A stretch of 37,206 nt of DNA from Alphaproteobacteria bacterium (GTDB lineage: Bacteria > Pseudomonadota > Alphaproteobacteria > UBA9219): positions 1 through 37,206 of the forward strand of contig JABDFY010000022.1 of assembly GCA_013286365.1 (NCBI GenBank), read 5' to 3'. Below the pieces are notes generated by a model that was given only the letters and a program-made list of their open reading frames with translations, was not told the origin of the DNA and did no database searches. The translations under genes were made by a program, and so were the position numbers. Within the stretch, counting starts at the first letter, position 1. Each line of letters starts with the position of its first letter. Below are positions 17,382 through 26,949 of this stretch, piece by piece.

Positions 17382-17831
17382 CTAAAGCGCCATCAACACA
17401 GCCCCTGCCGTTATTAAACACCCACCCACGGCTACTTTCCAAGTCAGGGCTTCTTTAAGAAAAAGAACTGAACATATGATTACCACCACGACGCTAAGTT
17501 TATCGATCGGCGCTACCCGCGAGGCAGGCCCCAATTGCAAAGCACGATAATAACAAAGCCAAGATAAGCCCGTGGCGAAGCCTGATAGAGTAAGCGCCGC
17601 TACACCAAATAACGACATCTTGGAGACCGGCTGCCAATCGTTATGAAACGTGACGAAGCCGGCTGTCATCAAAAGAACTATAAACGTGCGAATAAGTGTA
17701 GCGAGGTTCGAATTAATCTCACTCACGCCTAGCTTACCTAAAATGGCCGTCATCGCAGCAAAAAATGCCGAAGCAAGCGCAAAGACGAGCCAATGATTGA
17801 CGGGTACATTGCCTGTCATATTTACTGTCAT
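17382..17831 (-). CDS. Half-size EamA/DMT-family membrane transporter
   Basis: The product has 149 residues and about five hydrophobic helices, equal to a single EamA repeat; full DMT transporters carry two. Motifs: FAAMTAILGKLGV near the N-terminus, LSWLCYYRALQLGPASRVAPIDKLSVV, and the C-terminal GGCLITAGAVLMAL. Single-repeat members act as dimers. ATG at 17831 is preceded by AAAGGAG with ideal spacing, so the 20-codon upstream extension is not used. It lies 10 bases after the pyrD stop, and its Shine-Dalgarno sequence is inside that gap, so the pair is probably one operon. The substrate is unknown. Confidence 0.85.
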   Translation of the reverse strand: MTVNMTGNVPVNHWLVFALASAFFAAMTAILGKLGVSEINSNLATLIRTFIVLLMTAGFVTFHNDWQPVSKMSLFGVAALTLSGFATGLSWLCYYRALQLGPASRVAPIDKLSVVVVIICSVLFLKEALTWKVAVGGCLITAGAVLMAL

Positions 17832-17841
17832 GTGAACTCCT

Positions 17842-18939
17842 TTATTTCTGATCACTTCCAACGGCTTCATTGACGCAACTAAAACCATCACGGCGAAGCA
17901 AGTTGGCTAGATCTTGCTTGATCCGCCCAACAACACAAGGGCCTTTATAAATCAGCGCCGTATAAAACTGTACGAGCGAGGCCCCGGCTCGAATTTTGGT
18001 ATAAGCTTCTTTGCCGCAACTGACACCACCGCAGCCGATCAAAGGGATCTTTCCACCCGTTAATTTATACATTCGTCCCAGCAAGGCCGTTGAAGGCTCA
18101 AACAAAGGCAGACCCGATAAACCGCCTGCCTCTTGGGCTAGTTTTGGCGGAATTGAGCTTGGCCTTGCAATCGTTGTATTACCTATGATCAGGCCATGCA
18201 CCCCTTTTACTAACGCAATTTCAGCAATATCCAACTCTTGTTGCGGCGTAAGATCTGGGGCAATTTTGACAAACACTGGCGGCTTTCTATCCAAAATTTT
18301 CCAAGCCGACATAACCTGATCAAGCAAGCCATCAAGACGCATGCGTTCTTGGAGATCGCGCAAATGAGGTGTGTTGGGTGAAGAAATATTGATCGCAATA
18401 TAATCCATGTAAGGCGCGGCCTTTTTAAGTCCCGTTATATAATCGGACGCATCGTCTAAACTGTCTTTGTTTTTGCCGAGATTGGCACCGATCAGCCCGC
18501 GGCATTTATTTGAGCGGTTACGCCAAGCTTTGATGCGCGCGACAAAAACATCTATGCCCTCGCTATTTAAGCCCAAGCGGTTGATAACTGCGCGCGCTCT
18601 CTTGACACGAAACAGCCGGGGTTTTGGATTACCTGGTTGAGGTTCTGGCGTCACGCCACCGAGTTCAACAAAACCAAATCCCAGCTTGAGCACTTGATTG
18701 ATGACTTCGGCGTTTTTATCAAAACCGGCAGCAAGGCCTATGGGGTTGCTAAAATCCATGCCACATACATTTGTTCTTAGGATGGGGTCATCTTCGGATG
18801 CGCAATCGCTCTGCCGCTCATGGTTGAGAAATTTTAGGGCAAAGGCATGCGCTTTTTCAGGCTCAAGGCGAAAAAGAAACGGACGCAGCAAAGGGTAAAA
18901 ATCCAAGCACGATAAAGACCGGAATTTCGGCAGGCGCAT
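17842..18939 (-). CDS. pyrD: Dihydroorotate dehydrogenase (quinone), class 2
   Basis: PyrD oxidises dihydroorotate to orotate, the fourth step of UMP synthesis, passing electrons to quinone at the inner membrane. The N-terminal FYPLLRPFLFRLEPEKAHAFALKFL helix pair is the membrane-associating region of class 2. The substrate/FMN motif is NISSPNTPHLRDLQ (containing the catalytic serine), followed by FVKIAPDLT, IIGNTTIAR and the phosphate-binding GCGGVSCGKEAYTKIRAGAS. The start is uncertain among Met codons at 18939, 18951 and 18993; 18939 gives 365 residues, closest to the family. Divergent from lysS. Confidence 0.95.
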   Translation of the reverse strand: MRLPKFRSLSCLDFYPLLRPFLFRLEPEKAHAFALKFLNHERQSDCASEDDPILRTNVCGMDFSNPIGLAAGFDKNAEVINQVLKLGFGFVELGGVTPEPQPGNPKPRLFRVKRARAVINRLGLNSEGIDVFVARIKAWRNRSNKCRGLIGANLGKNKDSLDDASDYITGLKKAAPYMDYIAINISSPNTPHLRDLQERMRLDGLLDQVMSAWKILDRKPPVFVKIAPDLTPQQELDIAEIALVKGVHGLIIGNTTIARPSSIPPKLAQEAGGLSGLPLFEPSTALLGRMYKLTGGKIPLIGCGGVSCGKEAYTKIRAGASLVQFYTALIYKGPCVVGRIKQDLANLLRRDGFSCVNEAVGSDQK

Positions 18940-19246
18940 CGTATTTTCCATCGGCTCAAGGCAGGCAAAGCCAAGATGACGTTTTGTTGCCAAGAATGCA
19001 ACTGAAGCAAAAAGGCCTGACTAATCATCAACAAAGCGAAATCGACTTTGTCGACCCTTCTCATGGCCTTTCATCGATGCTTTTCGACCATTGCCTTAGA
19101 CTGAAATTCTTTGAACCGGAACTCGACTTATTCGCCGAATTCCAGCACAATAACCCCTCAATCATGCATAGCAACGCCTCTCAGCGGCAAAGTTGTGCTC
19201 TACTTTTATGGCGTAACCCGAAACATTTTACATAACGAGCGTCTCA

Positions 19247-20740
19247 ATGTCTGATATCGCCTCCGCCCCTCAAGCCGAAGATGAGCTCTCGCGCCGTACC
19301 GAGCGTCTTGAAAAACTGACGGCGCAGTATGGCAATCCATTTGATGTGACAAAATTCGATAAGACACATTCGGCTTTAAGCATCAAAGAAAAATTTGCCA
19401 GTTTAGCAGCGGGTGAAAAAACCACCCAAGTCGTGCGGGTGGCAGGCCGCGTCATGGCGATACGCAACAATGGCATGTTCGTTGACATTCTCGATGATAG
19501 TGACCGCTTACAAGTATTTCATGATTTAAAAAATACCGAACCGACACGAATTGAACTGCTCAAACTACTGGATTTTGGCGACATCATCGGGGTTGAAGGT
19601 ACCGTTCGTCGCACACCACGCGGTGAGATAACCGTCGACGCTGTCAAGCTTTCCGTTTTAGCTAAGGCGCTCGAACAGCCGCCGGAAAAATTTCATGGCT
19701 TAAAGGATATTGAAGCGCGTTTTCGTCACCGCGAACAGGACCTGGTCGCGACGCCACGTACCCGGGAAACTCTACGTGCACGCTATAAAATGGTCGCGGC
19801 GATGCGACAGTTTCTCTATGACCGAGGATTCCTCGAAGTTGAAACGCCTATGTTGCATGTCATCCCTGGTGGTGCGTTGGCAAAACCGTTTATTACCCAT
19901 CACAATACGTTGGATATGCCGCTTTATTTACGTATCGCCCCTGAGTTGCATTTAAAGCGTCTCGTTATAGGTGGTCTCTCGGAAAAGTTATTTGAGATCA
20001 ATCGCTGCTTTCGCAACGAAGGCATTAGCCCGCGTCATAACCCAGAATTCTCAACTTTGGAACTTTATCAAGCCTATGTCGATTTTACGGCCATGATTGA
20101 GATTACAGAGTCGGTCATTTTTCACGTAGCAAAGATCCTTCATGGTTCAGGTAAAGTTAAATTCGGCGATATAGAGTTGGATTTTACCCCGCCTTGGCCA
20201 CGTAAAGGCATGGTAGATTTAATCCGTGAGCACACCGGCGTTGATTTCTATGCCGCCAACAATGCAGCCAAGGCGCGTGAGCAGGCCAAAAAAATTGGCA
20301 TCGCAACGGAGCCCGGTATTAGTTGGGGCCAAGTCGTTGAGGTCGTCTTTGCCGAAAAGATTGAAGACCAATTGATCCAACCTACCCATGTCATAGACCT
20401 GCCCAAAGAAATATCGCCCCTAGCAAAAGCCTGGCCCGATAGACCACATGTGGCGCAAAGGTTTGAGACTTATGTCAATGGCTGGGAAATCGCCAATGCC
20501 TTTAGCGAGCTTAACGATCCACGCGAGCAACGGGCACGGTTTCTTGAACAAGCGGAACAGAAACGCGGCCCCGATGATCCACCTCATCCAATCGACGAAG
20601 ACTTCATTAAGGCGTTGGCCTTTGGTATGCCACCCATGGGTGGACTTGGTATCGGTATTGACCGACTTGGTATGCTGATGACCGATAGTCCCAGCATCCG
20701 CGAGGTTATTGCATTCCCCACGATGCGGCCGGTGGATTAA
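19247..20740 (+). CDS. lysS: Lysyl-tRNA synthetase, class II
   Basis: LysS charges tRNA-Lys with lysine. The 497-residue length, the N-terminal OB-fold anticodon-binding domain (about 60-150; GRVMAIRNNGMFVDILDDSDRLQVF) and the class II catalytic core identify it as the full synthetase rather than the short EpmA/GenX paralogue. Motif 2 reads FEINRCFRNEGISPRHNPEF, and motif 3 is GLGIGIDRLGMLM near the C-terminus. The N-terminus MSDIASAPQAEDELSRRTERL is a typical bacterial start. The gene is monocistronic and divergent from pyrD. Ribosome binding site is weak (GAGCG). Confidence 0.96.
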   Translation: MSDIASAPQAEDELSRRTERLEKLTAQYGNPFDVTKFDKTHSALSIKEKFASLAAGEKTTQVVRVAGRVMAIRNNGMFVDILDDSDRLQVFHDLKNTEPTRIELLKLLDFGDIIGVEGTVRRTPRGEITVDAVKLSVLAKALEQPPEKFHGLKDIEARFRHREQDLVATPRTRETLRARYKMVAAMRQFLYDRGFLEVETPMLHVIPGGALAKPFITHHNTLDMPLYLRIAPELHLKRLVIGGLSEKLFEINRCFRNEGISPRHNPEFSTLELYQAYVDFTAMIEITESVIFHVAKILHGSGKVKFGDIELDFTPPWPRKGMVDLIREHTGVDFYAANNAAKAREQAKKIGIATEPGISWGQVVEVVFAEKIEDQLIQPTHVIDLPKEISPLAKAWPDRPHVAQRFETYVNGWEIANAFSELNDPREQRARFLEQAEQKRGPDDPPHPIDEDFIKALAFGMPPMGGLGIGIDRLGMLMTDSPSIREVIAFPTMRPVD

Positions 20741-20853
20741 AAAGGTTTAAACATCTCAAATTGAAGCTTTTGGTGTATGCAAGTAATTCGAGGCATGACG
20801 CGCAGCCATAATTCGGATAGACTAAAGCTGCTTGATAGTGAGGTATAAAATTC

Positions 20854-21342
20854 ATGGGTCTCAAAGCATTAGAAGTATATCAAGGCAATGATTGGCTAAC
20901 TTACCGTTGGCCGGTGGCGCAAGTATTTGACACATTAGATCGCGTGCGTGATCTCTGCTTGCAGCTCCCATCGGTTTCGAACCCCGAAAGCGCAGCAACA
21001 CAAAGTGATGAGGACGTCATTGTGCTGCAAACAGAGCGCAGGCAGGCAAGTCACGAAGCCTATGAACAAGATGCTCTTCAAGCGGCAACCGAGGAAGACT
21101 TATCGAATGTTTTTAGCTATGTCGGCGAGCTCTGTGATGATCTGTCGGGCGAAATCGATACTGTTTTGGCCGATTTATTTCCTTATTTACAAAATAACTT
21201 AACCCATCGGTGGGCGGGATTTGAGATGCGGCTTTATCTCGACGAACTGCGCCGCCAAACAAAGCAAAGCAATCGTTCAGCCGATACGATAATCATTCTC
21301 GCGGCGCGCATCAAAGCGCTGCTCAAGCAGATCGATCAGTAA
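20854..21342 (+). CDS. Unknown acidic helical protein (162 residues)
   Basis: I do not recognise the family. The product is mostly helical, with an acidic, Gln-rich middle (TQSDEDVIVLQTERRQASHEA) and a C-terminal basic helical part (LRRQTKQSNRSADTIIILAARIKALLKQIDQ). No signal peptide or membrane helix is present. GAGGT lies upstream of ATG 20854. Its 3' end overlaps the 3' end of the convergent fau gene by 20 bases, so antisense interference between the two is possible. Confidence 0.65.
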   Translation: MGLKALEVYQGNDWLTYRWPVAQVFDTLDRVRDLCLQLPSVSNPESAATQSDEDVIVLQTERRQASHEAYEQDALQAATEEDLSNVFSYVGELCDDLSGEIDTVLADLFPYLQNNLTHRWAGFEMRLYLDELRRQTKQSNRSADTIIILAARIKALLKQIDQ

Positions 21343-21985
21343 TTCTAATTGCTTCTTTCTCGGTAATAATCCAGTCAAGCCTAGCATCTCGTGACGTAAC
21401 GGGAACATGGGCAACTTCCTGCATGGCAAAGGCCAAGCCAACAGCCAATATTGTTTTCTTATGACGCAATTCCAAAAGGGTGCGATCATAATAGCCGCCA
21501 CCATAGCCAAGTCTGTGGCCTTGTCGATCAAAGGCCAAAAGTGGTACCAGCAAAATATCAGGTTGAACAACAAAGGCCCTATCTAAAGGCTCTTGAATGG
21601 AGAGAGCTCCCGTTATCAGAGGATCGCCAGGAGCATATGCGTGAAAGACCAACGGTAGCGACTTACCTGTCGTAACCGGGAGACAGAGCGAATAACCTTG
21701 CTTACGCAGGGCTTCAGAGAGCGGTCCTGGATCAATTTCACTGCCGTGGGCGTGGGTAACCGCAATTATCTTTTTGCCGGATAGATCAATAACGGATAAA
21801 AATCGCTCACGTATCGCTTCACTCGCTTTAGGACTTTGTGATACGGCCTCGGCCCGCCGCTCCGTCATATGACGACGTAAATCGCGCTTTTGATGTCGGA
21901 GAGCAGACTCAGACGGTGAAGTGGAACCGTCAGAAGTCAGATGAGCTTCTAGATGAGGTTGATTATGGTTTTTAGCATCCGACAT
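21323..21985 (-). CDS. fau: 5-formyltetrahydrofolate cyclo-ligase
   Basis: The enzyme converts 5-formyl-THF to 5,10-methenyl-THF using ATP, returning a stored folate to one-carbon metabolism. The 220-residue product carries the family N-terminal LRHQKRDLRRHM helix and the ATP-binding LVPLLAFDRQGHRLGYGGGYYDRTL signature near residues 145-170. The N-terminal 25 residues are a low-complexity extension. It lies directly downstream of the 6S RNA, the usual ssrS-fau order of proteobacteria, and converges with the preceding unknown gene with a 20-base overlap. Confidence 0.93.
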   Translation of the reverse strand: MSDAKNHNQPHLEAHLTSDGSTSPSESALRHQKRDLRRHMTERRAEAVSQSPKASEAIRERFLSVIDLSGKKIIAVTHAHGSEIDPGPLSEALRKQGYSLCLPVTTGKSLPLVFHAYAPGDPLITGALSIQEPLDRAFVVQPDILLVPLLAFDRQGHRLGYGGGYYDRTLLELRHKKTILAVGLAFAMQEVAHVPVTSRDARLDWIITEKEAIRITDRSA

Positions 21986-22003
21986 CAGAATTATATTACC
22001 TAG

Positions 22004-22173
22004 ATGGAAGGTGCCGCCTCGGCCGGTGGACTGCTATCTCCGCGGCCTGCACTAAGCAGGTGGGTGCCATATAACCAAGACCACGGTCCTGATCAGGGAC
22101 AGCTCCCTAGAGTATTAATATCGGCCCCGGTGATGTAAGCTGCCTATCGTGTCGCGCAGCAACCTTCCGGCCC
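22004..22173 (-). ncRNA. ssrS: 6S RNA
   Basis: The gap between zapA and fau on the minus strand holds a GC-rich structured RNA. Its ends pair (GGAAGG near 22169 with CCTTCC near 22004-22010). Internal arms on both sides can form the long stem interrupted by a central bubble that mimics an open promoter. 6S RNA binds sigma-70 RNA polymerase in stationary phase. Exact ends are estimated. A -10-like TAATAT sits just upstream, inside the 3' end of zapA. Identification rests on position and fold, and fits the zapA-ssrS-fau order. Confidence 0.82.
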
Positions 22174-22177
22174 TATA

Positions 22178-22486
22178 TTACGCCCGTCCGACCTGAGATG
22201 CAATGTGCGCGACGCGTTGCTGAAGATGGTTAACGGCAGCAACCAGCAAATCTTCATCCTGCTTTATGGCGTTGCCAGTATTGCGGCGGATATCAAGAAA
22301 TTCATCAGCCAGCAAAAGGCACGTGAGCATAAAAAGCCTGGCCTCAGTCGTATTGCCGGCTCTATCCGCTACCTTTTGCATTTTATTTTCAACAAGTTTT
22401 ACAATTTCCTGCAACCGGGCCTCTTCGCCTGGATCACAATTCACAAAATATTCGCGGCCATAAAGCGTAACAGCAATTTTTGACAT
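22178..22486 (-). CDS. zapA: Cell division protein ZapA
   Basis: ZapA binds and bundles FtsZ at the division ring. This 102-residue protein has the family N-terminus IAVTLYGREYFVNCDPGEEARLQEI and a long C-terminal helix that forms the dimer/tetramer coiled coil (EDLLVAAVNHLQQRVAHIAS). The alphaproteobacterial motif MLTCLLLADEFLD is present. The short coiled-coil gene ends 24 bases upstream, and the 6S RNA promoter overlaps its 3' end. Confidence 0.93.
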   Translation of the reverse strand: MSKIAVTLYGREYFVNCDPGEEARLQEIVKLVENKMQKVADRAGNTTEARLFMLTCLLLADEFLDIRRNTGNAIKQDEDLLVAAVNHLQQRVAHIASQVGRA

Positions 22487-22510
22487 GTGCAGTGCCCCCT
22501 GGTTGACGGC

Positions 22511-22735
22511 TTAATCCCTCAGTACGTGCTCGACATGTTGAATGGCCTGATCGAGGCGCGAAGCAACCTTTTGCGCCATAGCCAACACATTTGCCTCACG
22601 CGTACGGCTAAGCTTGAGCGTTTCCACTTGCTTTTTGGTCAATTCCTGCCGGCCACCATTCTCGTGACTAACTTTGTCCTCGAGATCAGAGATAATATCA
22701 TCAAGCGCTTCGAGAGCGTCTTTCAAGCGTTGCAT
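22511..22735 (-). CDS. Short coiled-coil protein upstream of zapA (DUF4164-like)
   Basis: A 74-residue, almost wholly helical product (LKDALEALDDIISDLEDKV, then TRREANVLAM-like repeats and LDQAIQHVEHVL). Genes of this size and place upstream of zapA are common in alphaproteobacteria and are usually annotated DUF4164. ATG 22735 follows a strong GGAGGA Shine-Dalgarno sequence. A role in cell division with ZapA, in the manner of ZapB, is inferred from position and coiled-coil form only. Confidence 0.75.
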   Translation of the reverse strand: MQRLKDALEALDDIISDLEDKVSHENGGRQELTKKQVETLKLSRTREANVLAMAQKVASRLDQAIQHVEHVLRD

Positions 22736-22887
22736 GGGCGGCTCCTCCGACTCTATTGTCTTATGAGACTATGCCTTGTGTATGCGGGCGTCAATTGCTG
22801 TCGGCAATAAGAAGGGAAATATTTTAACCTTTGCTGAACGCTCCCAAAAAAGTAGGATACGGCCAATTTAAAATATTAGATATTAAC

Positions 22888-23790
22888 ATGGATCATCGAG
22901 AAGCCATTGAAGTAGCATTTCAACAATCCCGAAGTAACTTACTTCAGGGGAGGCTGGTTGGTTTAGCTATTTATGATGAAACCATTTCCCCGCGAGAGCA
23001 GCAAGCTATCGCAAGTATATATTGCGCTGTCGCCCGTCGATTGGCAGTCGAAGAACGCGTCAATTTTCGAATTGCTGCCATTGAGATCGTGGCAAGAATT
23101 TCTGAACACTTCCTTGAAGACGACCGTATACAAAGCGATGCTGTAAATACGGCGAAATATATCGTCGGCAAACTTCCTGATGACGAAAATACGCGTCAGC
23201 TGCAGTGGATCTTTGAGTTTGTCAGAAGATCAACAATTGGGACGCCTCTCAACGTTTGGTCAAGTTTGGCGTTAGGCAAAGGTTTGAAGCGAGTGGGATC
23301 ACAATGCCTCAGAGAAGCCCGCCAAAACCCGGTTAGCCCAGCAACATATGCGGCTATAGAAGGATATTGCGTGGCTATCGATTTTTTTGCTCAGCATTTA
23401 GCCTCGCCCTCACAAGCTATGGAAGCCCTGGATAATTCAGTTAAATTTGTTGTCCGCGATATGAAAAAGATTAATCGAGCCTTAGCGGCATGTATCAGTG
23501 GCAATATCGCAAAACATTTACCAAGGGTCTTGCCAGTAGCAAAAACGGCCCTCAATATGTTTCTAACACTTTTTGATGATATTCTGGCCTCTAGCCCAAA
23601 TCTCGAAACGGCACGGGAGGAAATAGAGAGCCTTAGAGCAGAATTGTTTCCTACAAACCAAGGTCTTGTTGCTGGTCTTGAGCGGCGCATGGATGTTCTC
23701 TCCGCTCAAAAGTCAAGTCCATGGCAACCAAGGAAAATCACATTTCTTTTGCAACAGGTGCGGCAGTCGGAAGCCAGTTCGCTCAGATAA
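22888..23790 (+). CDS. Unknown all-helical protein (300 residues)
   Basis: I do not recognise the family. The sequence is almost entirely amphipathic helix, with blocks such as EQQAIASIYCAVARRLAVEE, FAQHLASPSQAMEALDNS, and a long C-terminal helix pair ETAREEIESLRAELF, so a helical-repeat or scaffold fold is likely. No signal peptide or membrane helix. The only ATG is at 22888 but lacks a clear Shine-Dalgarno sequence; TTG at 22831 extends the frame by 19 codons, with GAAGGG 14 bases upstream. It diverges from the zapA group and precedes tkt by 70 bases. Confidence 0.65.
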   Translation: MDHREAIEVAFQQSRSNLLQGRLVGLAIYDETISPREQQAIASIYCAVARRLAVEERVNFRIAAIEIVARISEHFLEDDRIQSDAVNTAKYIVGKLPDDENTRQLQWIFEFVRRSTIGTPLNVWSSLALGKGLKRVGSQCLREARQNPVSPATYAAIEGYCVAIDFFAQHLASPSQAMEALDNSVKFVVRDMKKINRALAACISGNIAKHLPRVLPVAKTALNMFLTLFDDILASSPNLETAREEIESLRAELFPTNQGLVAGLERRMDVLSAQKSSPWQPRKITFLLQQVRQSEASSLR

Positions 23791-23860
23791 CTAATTGGTT
23801 GCTTCCCTGCTCTATTTTCGGCATTTTGCAGCTATATTGCACTTAAAGTAGGATTAGATA

Positions 23861-25879
23861 ATGTCCACCGCTGTTGCCACCGCCATGCCCCAACAAACCC
23901 CCGCCACCGATCCGATGCATAATTCCATGGCCAACGCCATCCGCGCGCTCTCTATGGATGCCGTTGAGCGAGCAAAAGTTGGGCACCCCGGTATGCCCAT
24001 GGGTATGGCCGACGTCGCAACAGTGTTGTGGTCGCATTTCTTGCGTTTTGATCCTGAAAATCCGTCCTGGGCCGATCGCGATAGGTTCGTGTTATCCGCC
24101 GGACACGGCTCAATGCTGCTCTACGCGCTTGGTTATTTAACGGGCTATAAGAAGATGACGCTCGAGGAAATTAAGCGTTTTCGCCAATTGGGAAGTTTGA
24201 CACCAGGTCACCCCGAGCACGATATCGAATTGGGGGTCGAAACCACAACAGGACCTCTTGGCCAAGGTCTTGGCAATTCTGTTGGCATGGCTCTCGCCGA
24301 ACGGATACTAAATGCCCGATTTGGCAATGAACTCGTCGATCACCGCACTTTCGTGATTGCCTCCGACGGCGATCTGATGGAAGGTATCAGTCATGAAGCG
24401 GCATCGCTTGCCGGACACCTTAAACTTGGCCGCCTCATCGTTTTATATGACGACAACAAAATCTCGATTGATGGTCCCACGTCGCTCTCTTTCACCGAAG
24501 ATGTCCAAGCGCGTTTTCGCGCCTACGGCTGGCACGTGCAGGCCATCGATGGCCATGATGCTGCGGCCATCGGAACAGCTGTACATGAAGCTTTGGCTGT
24601 TACAGATAAACCTTCACTCATAGCTTGCCGCACGATTATTGGTTTTGGCGCACCTAAAAAACAGGGCACCAAAGATAGTCATGGGTCAGCCTTAGGGGCG
24701 GAGGAAATCGCCGGCGCCCGCCAGCAGCTAGGCTGGCGATATCCGCCTTTTGTCATTCCTGAAGAGATTTTATCCGCCTGGCGTAAAACAGGTACACGTT
24801 GCACGACAGATCGCCAAGCCTGGCAGAAACGTTATGCGGATTCTAAAGAGCGCGTAGAATTTGATCGCGTTATTCAAGGCATATTACCAAAGCATCTCGA
24901 TGCCACGCTTACGCAGTTAAAACAAAAGATTGCAACCGAGAAACCCAAGCATGCGACACGGCAATCATCTGGAGCTGTCCTTGAAGCCATTTTGCCCGTG
25001 ATGCCGGAATTGATCGGTGGATCGGCGGATCTAACGCCTTCCAACAATACACAAGTAAAAAACTTTGGCCCGATAACAGCCAGTAACTATAATGGACGTT
25101 ATATCCATTTTGGCGTACGCGAACATGGCATGGCAGCCGCCATGAACGGTATGGCCCTGCATGGCGGTATCATTCCCTATGGCGGCACGTTCTTACAATT
25201 TGCCGATTACTGCCGGCCAGCTATTCGATTAGCCGCTCTGATGCGTCAGCGCGTCATCTTTGTCATGACCCATGATAGCATTGGGCTTGGCGAGGACGGC
25301 CCCACACATCAACCTGTCGAACATCTTGCGGCCCTGCGCGCGATCCCCAATTTAAACGTCTTTCGACCTTGTGATGGTGTTGAGACTGCCGAATGCTGGC
25401 AAATTGCTCTAGAAAGATCCGATACACCAAGTCTGTTGTCACTCACACGCCAAGCTCTACCGACCGTGAGGGGTACGAACGGTGAGAACCTTTCCGCCCG
25501 GGGCGCCTATGTTCTCGTCGAAGCCGATGGAAAACGGCAAATCACATTACTTGCAACAGGCTCCGAAGTTTCGCTAGCCCTTGAAGCCCGCGTTCAATTA
25601 CAAAAAGAAGGTATCGGTGCTGCCGTTGTTTCGATGCCGTGCTGGACATTATTTGAAAAGCAAGCCGAAGCCTATCGCCTGTCAGTCCTAGGTCATGGAC
25701 CACGGCTCGCCATTGAAGCCGCCATAAGCCAGGGCTGGGAGCGTTATACAGGCGAGAATGGTGCTTTTCTTGGCATGAGCGGCTTTGGCGCATCGGCACC
25801 TGCCGAGGAGCTTTATCGGCATTTTGGCATAACTGTCGATGCTGCAGTGAAAGCTGCAAAAAAGCTTTGCAAATCGTAG
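23861..25879 (+). CDS. tkt: Transketolase
   Basis: Transketolase transfers two-carbon units between pentose-phosphate and glycolytic sugars using thiamine diphosphate. The 672-residue length is normal. The N-terminal substrate motif [17 protein letters not shown] is near 42-58. The ThDP/metal motif [19 protein letters not shown] starts at about 168 and ends in DDNKISIDG. The pyrimidine-domain [20 protein letters not shown] and the C-terminal domain ending [11 protein letters not shown] are intact. A short N-terminal Thr/Ala/Pro-rich extension precedes the fold. gap follows 62 bases downstream, a common pairing in carbon metabolism operons of alphaproteobacteria. Confidence 0.97.
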   Translation: MSTAVATAMPQQTPATDPMHNSMANAIRALSMDAVERAKVGHPGMPMGMADVATVLWSHFLRFDPENPSWADRDRFVLSAGHGSMLLYALGYLTGYKKMTLEEIKRFRQLGSLTPGHPEHDIELGVETTTGPLGQGLGNSVGMALAERILNARFGNELVDHRTFVIASDGDLMEGISHEAASLAGHLKLGRLIVLYDDNKISIDGPTSLSFTEDVQARFRAYGWHVQAIDGHDAAAIGTAVHEALAVTDKPSLIACRTIIGFGAPKKQGTKDSHGSALGAEEIAGARQQLGWRYPPFVIPEEILSAWRKTGTRCTTDRQAWQKRYADSKERVEFDRVIQGILPKHLDATLTQLKQKIATEKPKHATRQSSGAVLEAILPVMPELIGGSADLTPSNNTQVKNFGPITASNYNGRYIHFGVREHGMAAAMNGMALHGGIIPYGGTFLQFADYCRPAIRLAALMRQRVIFVMTHDSIGLGEDGPTHQPVEHLAALRAIPNLNVFRPCDGVETAECWQIALERSDTPSLLSLTRQALPTVRGTNGENLSARGAYVLVEADGKRQITLLATGSEVSLALEARVQLQKEGIGAAVVSMPCWTLFEKQAEAYRLSVLGHGPRLAIEAAISQGWERYTGENGAFLGMSGFGASAPAEELYRHFGITVDAAVKAAKKLCKS

Positions 25880-25890
25880 AGATTGCAAAG
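25865..25890. repeat. Hairpin at the tkt-gap junction
   Basis: CTTTGCAA (25865-25872) and TTGCAAAG (25883-25890) pair perfectly across 10 bases and straddle the tkt stop codon. There is no T-run after it. It could be an mRNA processing or stabilising element that uncouples tkt and gap levels, or a weak terminator. Confidence 0.4.
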
Positions 25891-25941
25891 AAAATACCAA
25901 ATACCTAAAGTTAAACGTTAATAGCTATCAAGAGGTCTTTA

Positions 25942-26949
25942 ATGCCTATCCGTGTATCGATCAATGGTTTTGGCCGTATCGGTCGCCTTGTTTTGCGCGC
26001 CTTGTTCGAGTCTGGCCGCTCGGATATTGAAGTGATTGCCATCAACGATCTAGCTGATGCAACCACCAACGCCCATCTACTGAAGTACGATTCTGTACAT
26101 GGCAGGTTTGGCGGCACGGTTACAACCGAAGGCAATGATCTCATCATCAATGGCAAACGCGTCAAGGGCCTACAAGTATCCGATCCGACTAAACTTGGTT
26201 GGGACGCGCTTGGTATAGACGTTGCTATGGAGTGTTCAGGCCGCTTCACAAAACGTGCCGATGCAGGCAAACATTTGGAAGCTGGCGCCAAAAAGGTTCT
26301 GATTTCCGCGCCCGCCGAGGGTGAAGATATTACGGTCGTCTATGGCGTCAATCATGGAGAATTGAAAGCAAGCCACACGATCGTTTCCAATGCTTCGTGT
26401 ACGACAAATTGTTTGGCCCCTGTTGCCTATGTTTTGCATAACGCGATTGGCATCGAACGCGGCTTTATGACAACGATCCATTCCTACACAGGAGATCAGC
26501 GCGTCGTCGATACAATGCATAGCGATCTACATCGTGCGCGAGCGGCTGCTATCAATATGATCCCGACATCAACGGGCGCCGCTAAAGCCGTCGGTAAGGT
26601 ATTGCCGGCGCTAAATGGAAAATTAGATGGTACATCAATCCGCGTTCCGACACCGAATGTTTCGGTCATCGATTTTAAATTTGTCCCCAAACGCGCGACG
26701 ACCGTGGATGAAATAAACAAGGCTATTGAAGCTGCCGCGGCTGGCCCCCTTAAAGGTATCCTTGGTACGTATCGAGAACCTCTCGTATCAAGCGATTTCA
26801 ATCACGATACGCAGTCTTCCATATTTGCTCTTGGAGAAACCAAAGTGATCGACGGTACTCTTGTTCGCGTTATGAGCTGGTACGATAATGAATGGGGCTT
26901 CTCCAATCGTATGGGCGATACGGCACAAGCGATGATGGCGGCTAAGTAG
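25942..26949 (+). CDS. gap: Glyceraldehyde-3-phosphate dehydrogenase, type I
   Basis: GAPDH oxidises glyceraldehyde-3-phosphate to 1,3-bisphosphoglycerate with NAD in the cytosol. The product has 335 residues. The Rossmann motif INGFGRIGRLVLRA (7-20) is followed by IAINDL, where an acidic residue after the second strand favours NAD over NADP. The catalytic Cys is at about residue 153 in SNASCTTNC, and the C-terminal NEWGFSNRM signature is intact. Start ATG 25942 with AAGAGG upstream. Probably co-transcribed with tkt. Confidence 0.97.
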   Translation: MPIRVSINGFGRIGRLVLRALFESGRSDIEVIAINDLADATTNAHLLKYDSVHGRFGGTVTTEGNDLIINGKRVKGLQVSDPTKLGWDALGIDVAMECSGRFTKRADAGKHLEAGAKKVLISAPAEGEDITVVYGVNHGELKASHTIVSNASCTTNCLAPVAYVLHNAIGIERGFMTTIHSYTGDQRVVDTMHSDLHRARAAAINMIPTSTGAAKAVGKVLPALNGKLDGTSIRVPTPNVSVIDFKFVPKRATTVDEINKAIEAAAAGPLKGILGTYREPLVSSDFNHDTQSSIFALGETKVIDGTLVRVMSWYDNEWGFSNRMGDTAQAMMAAK

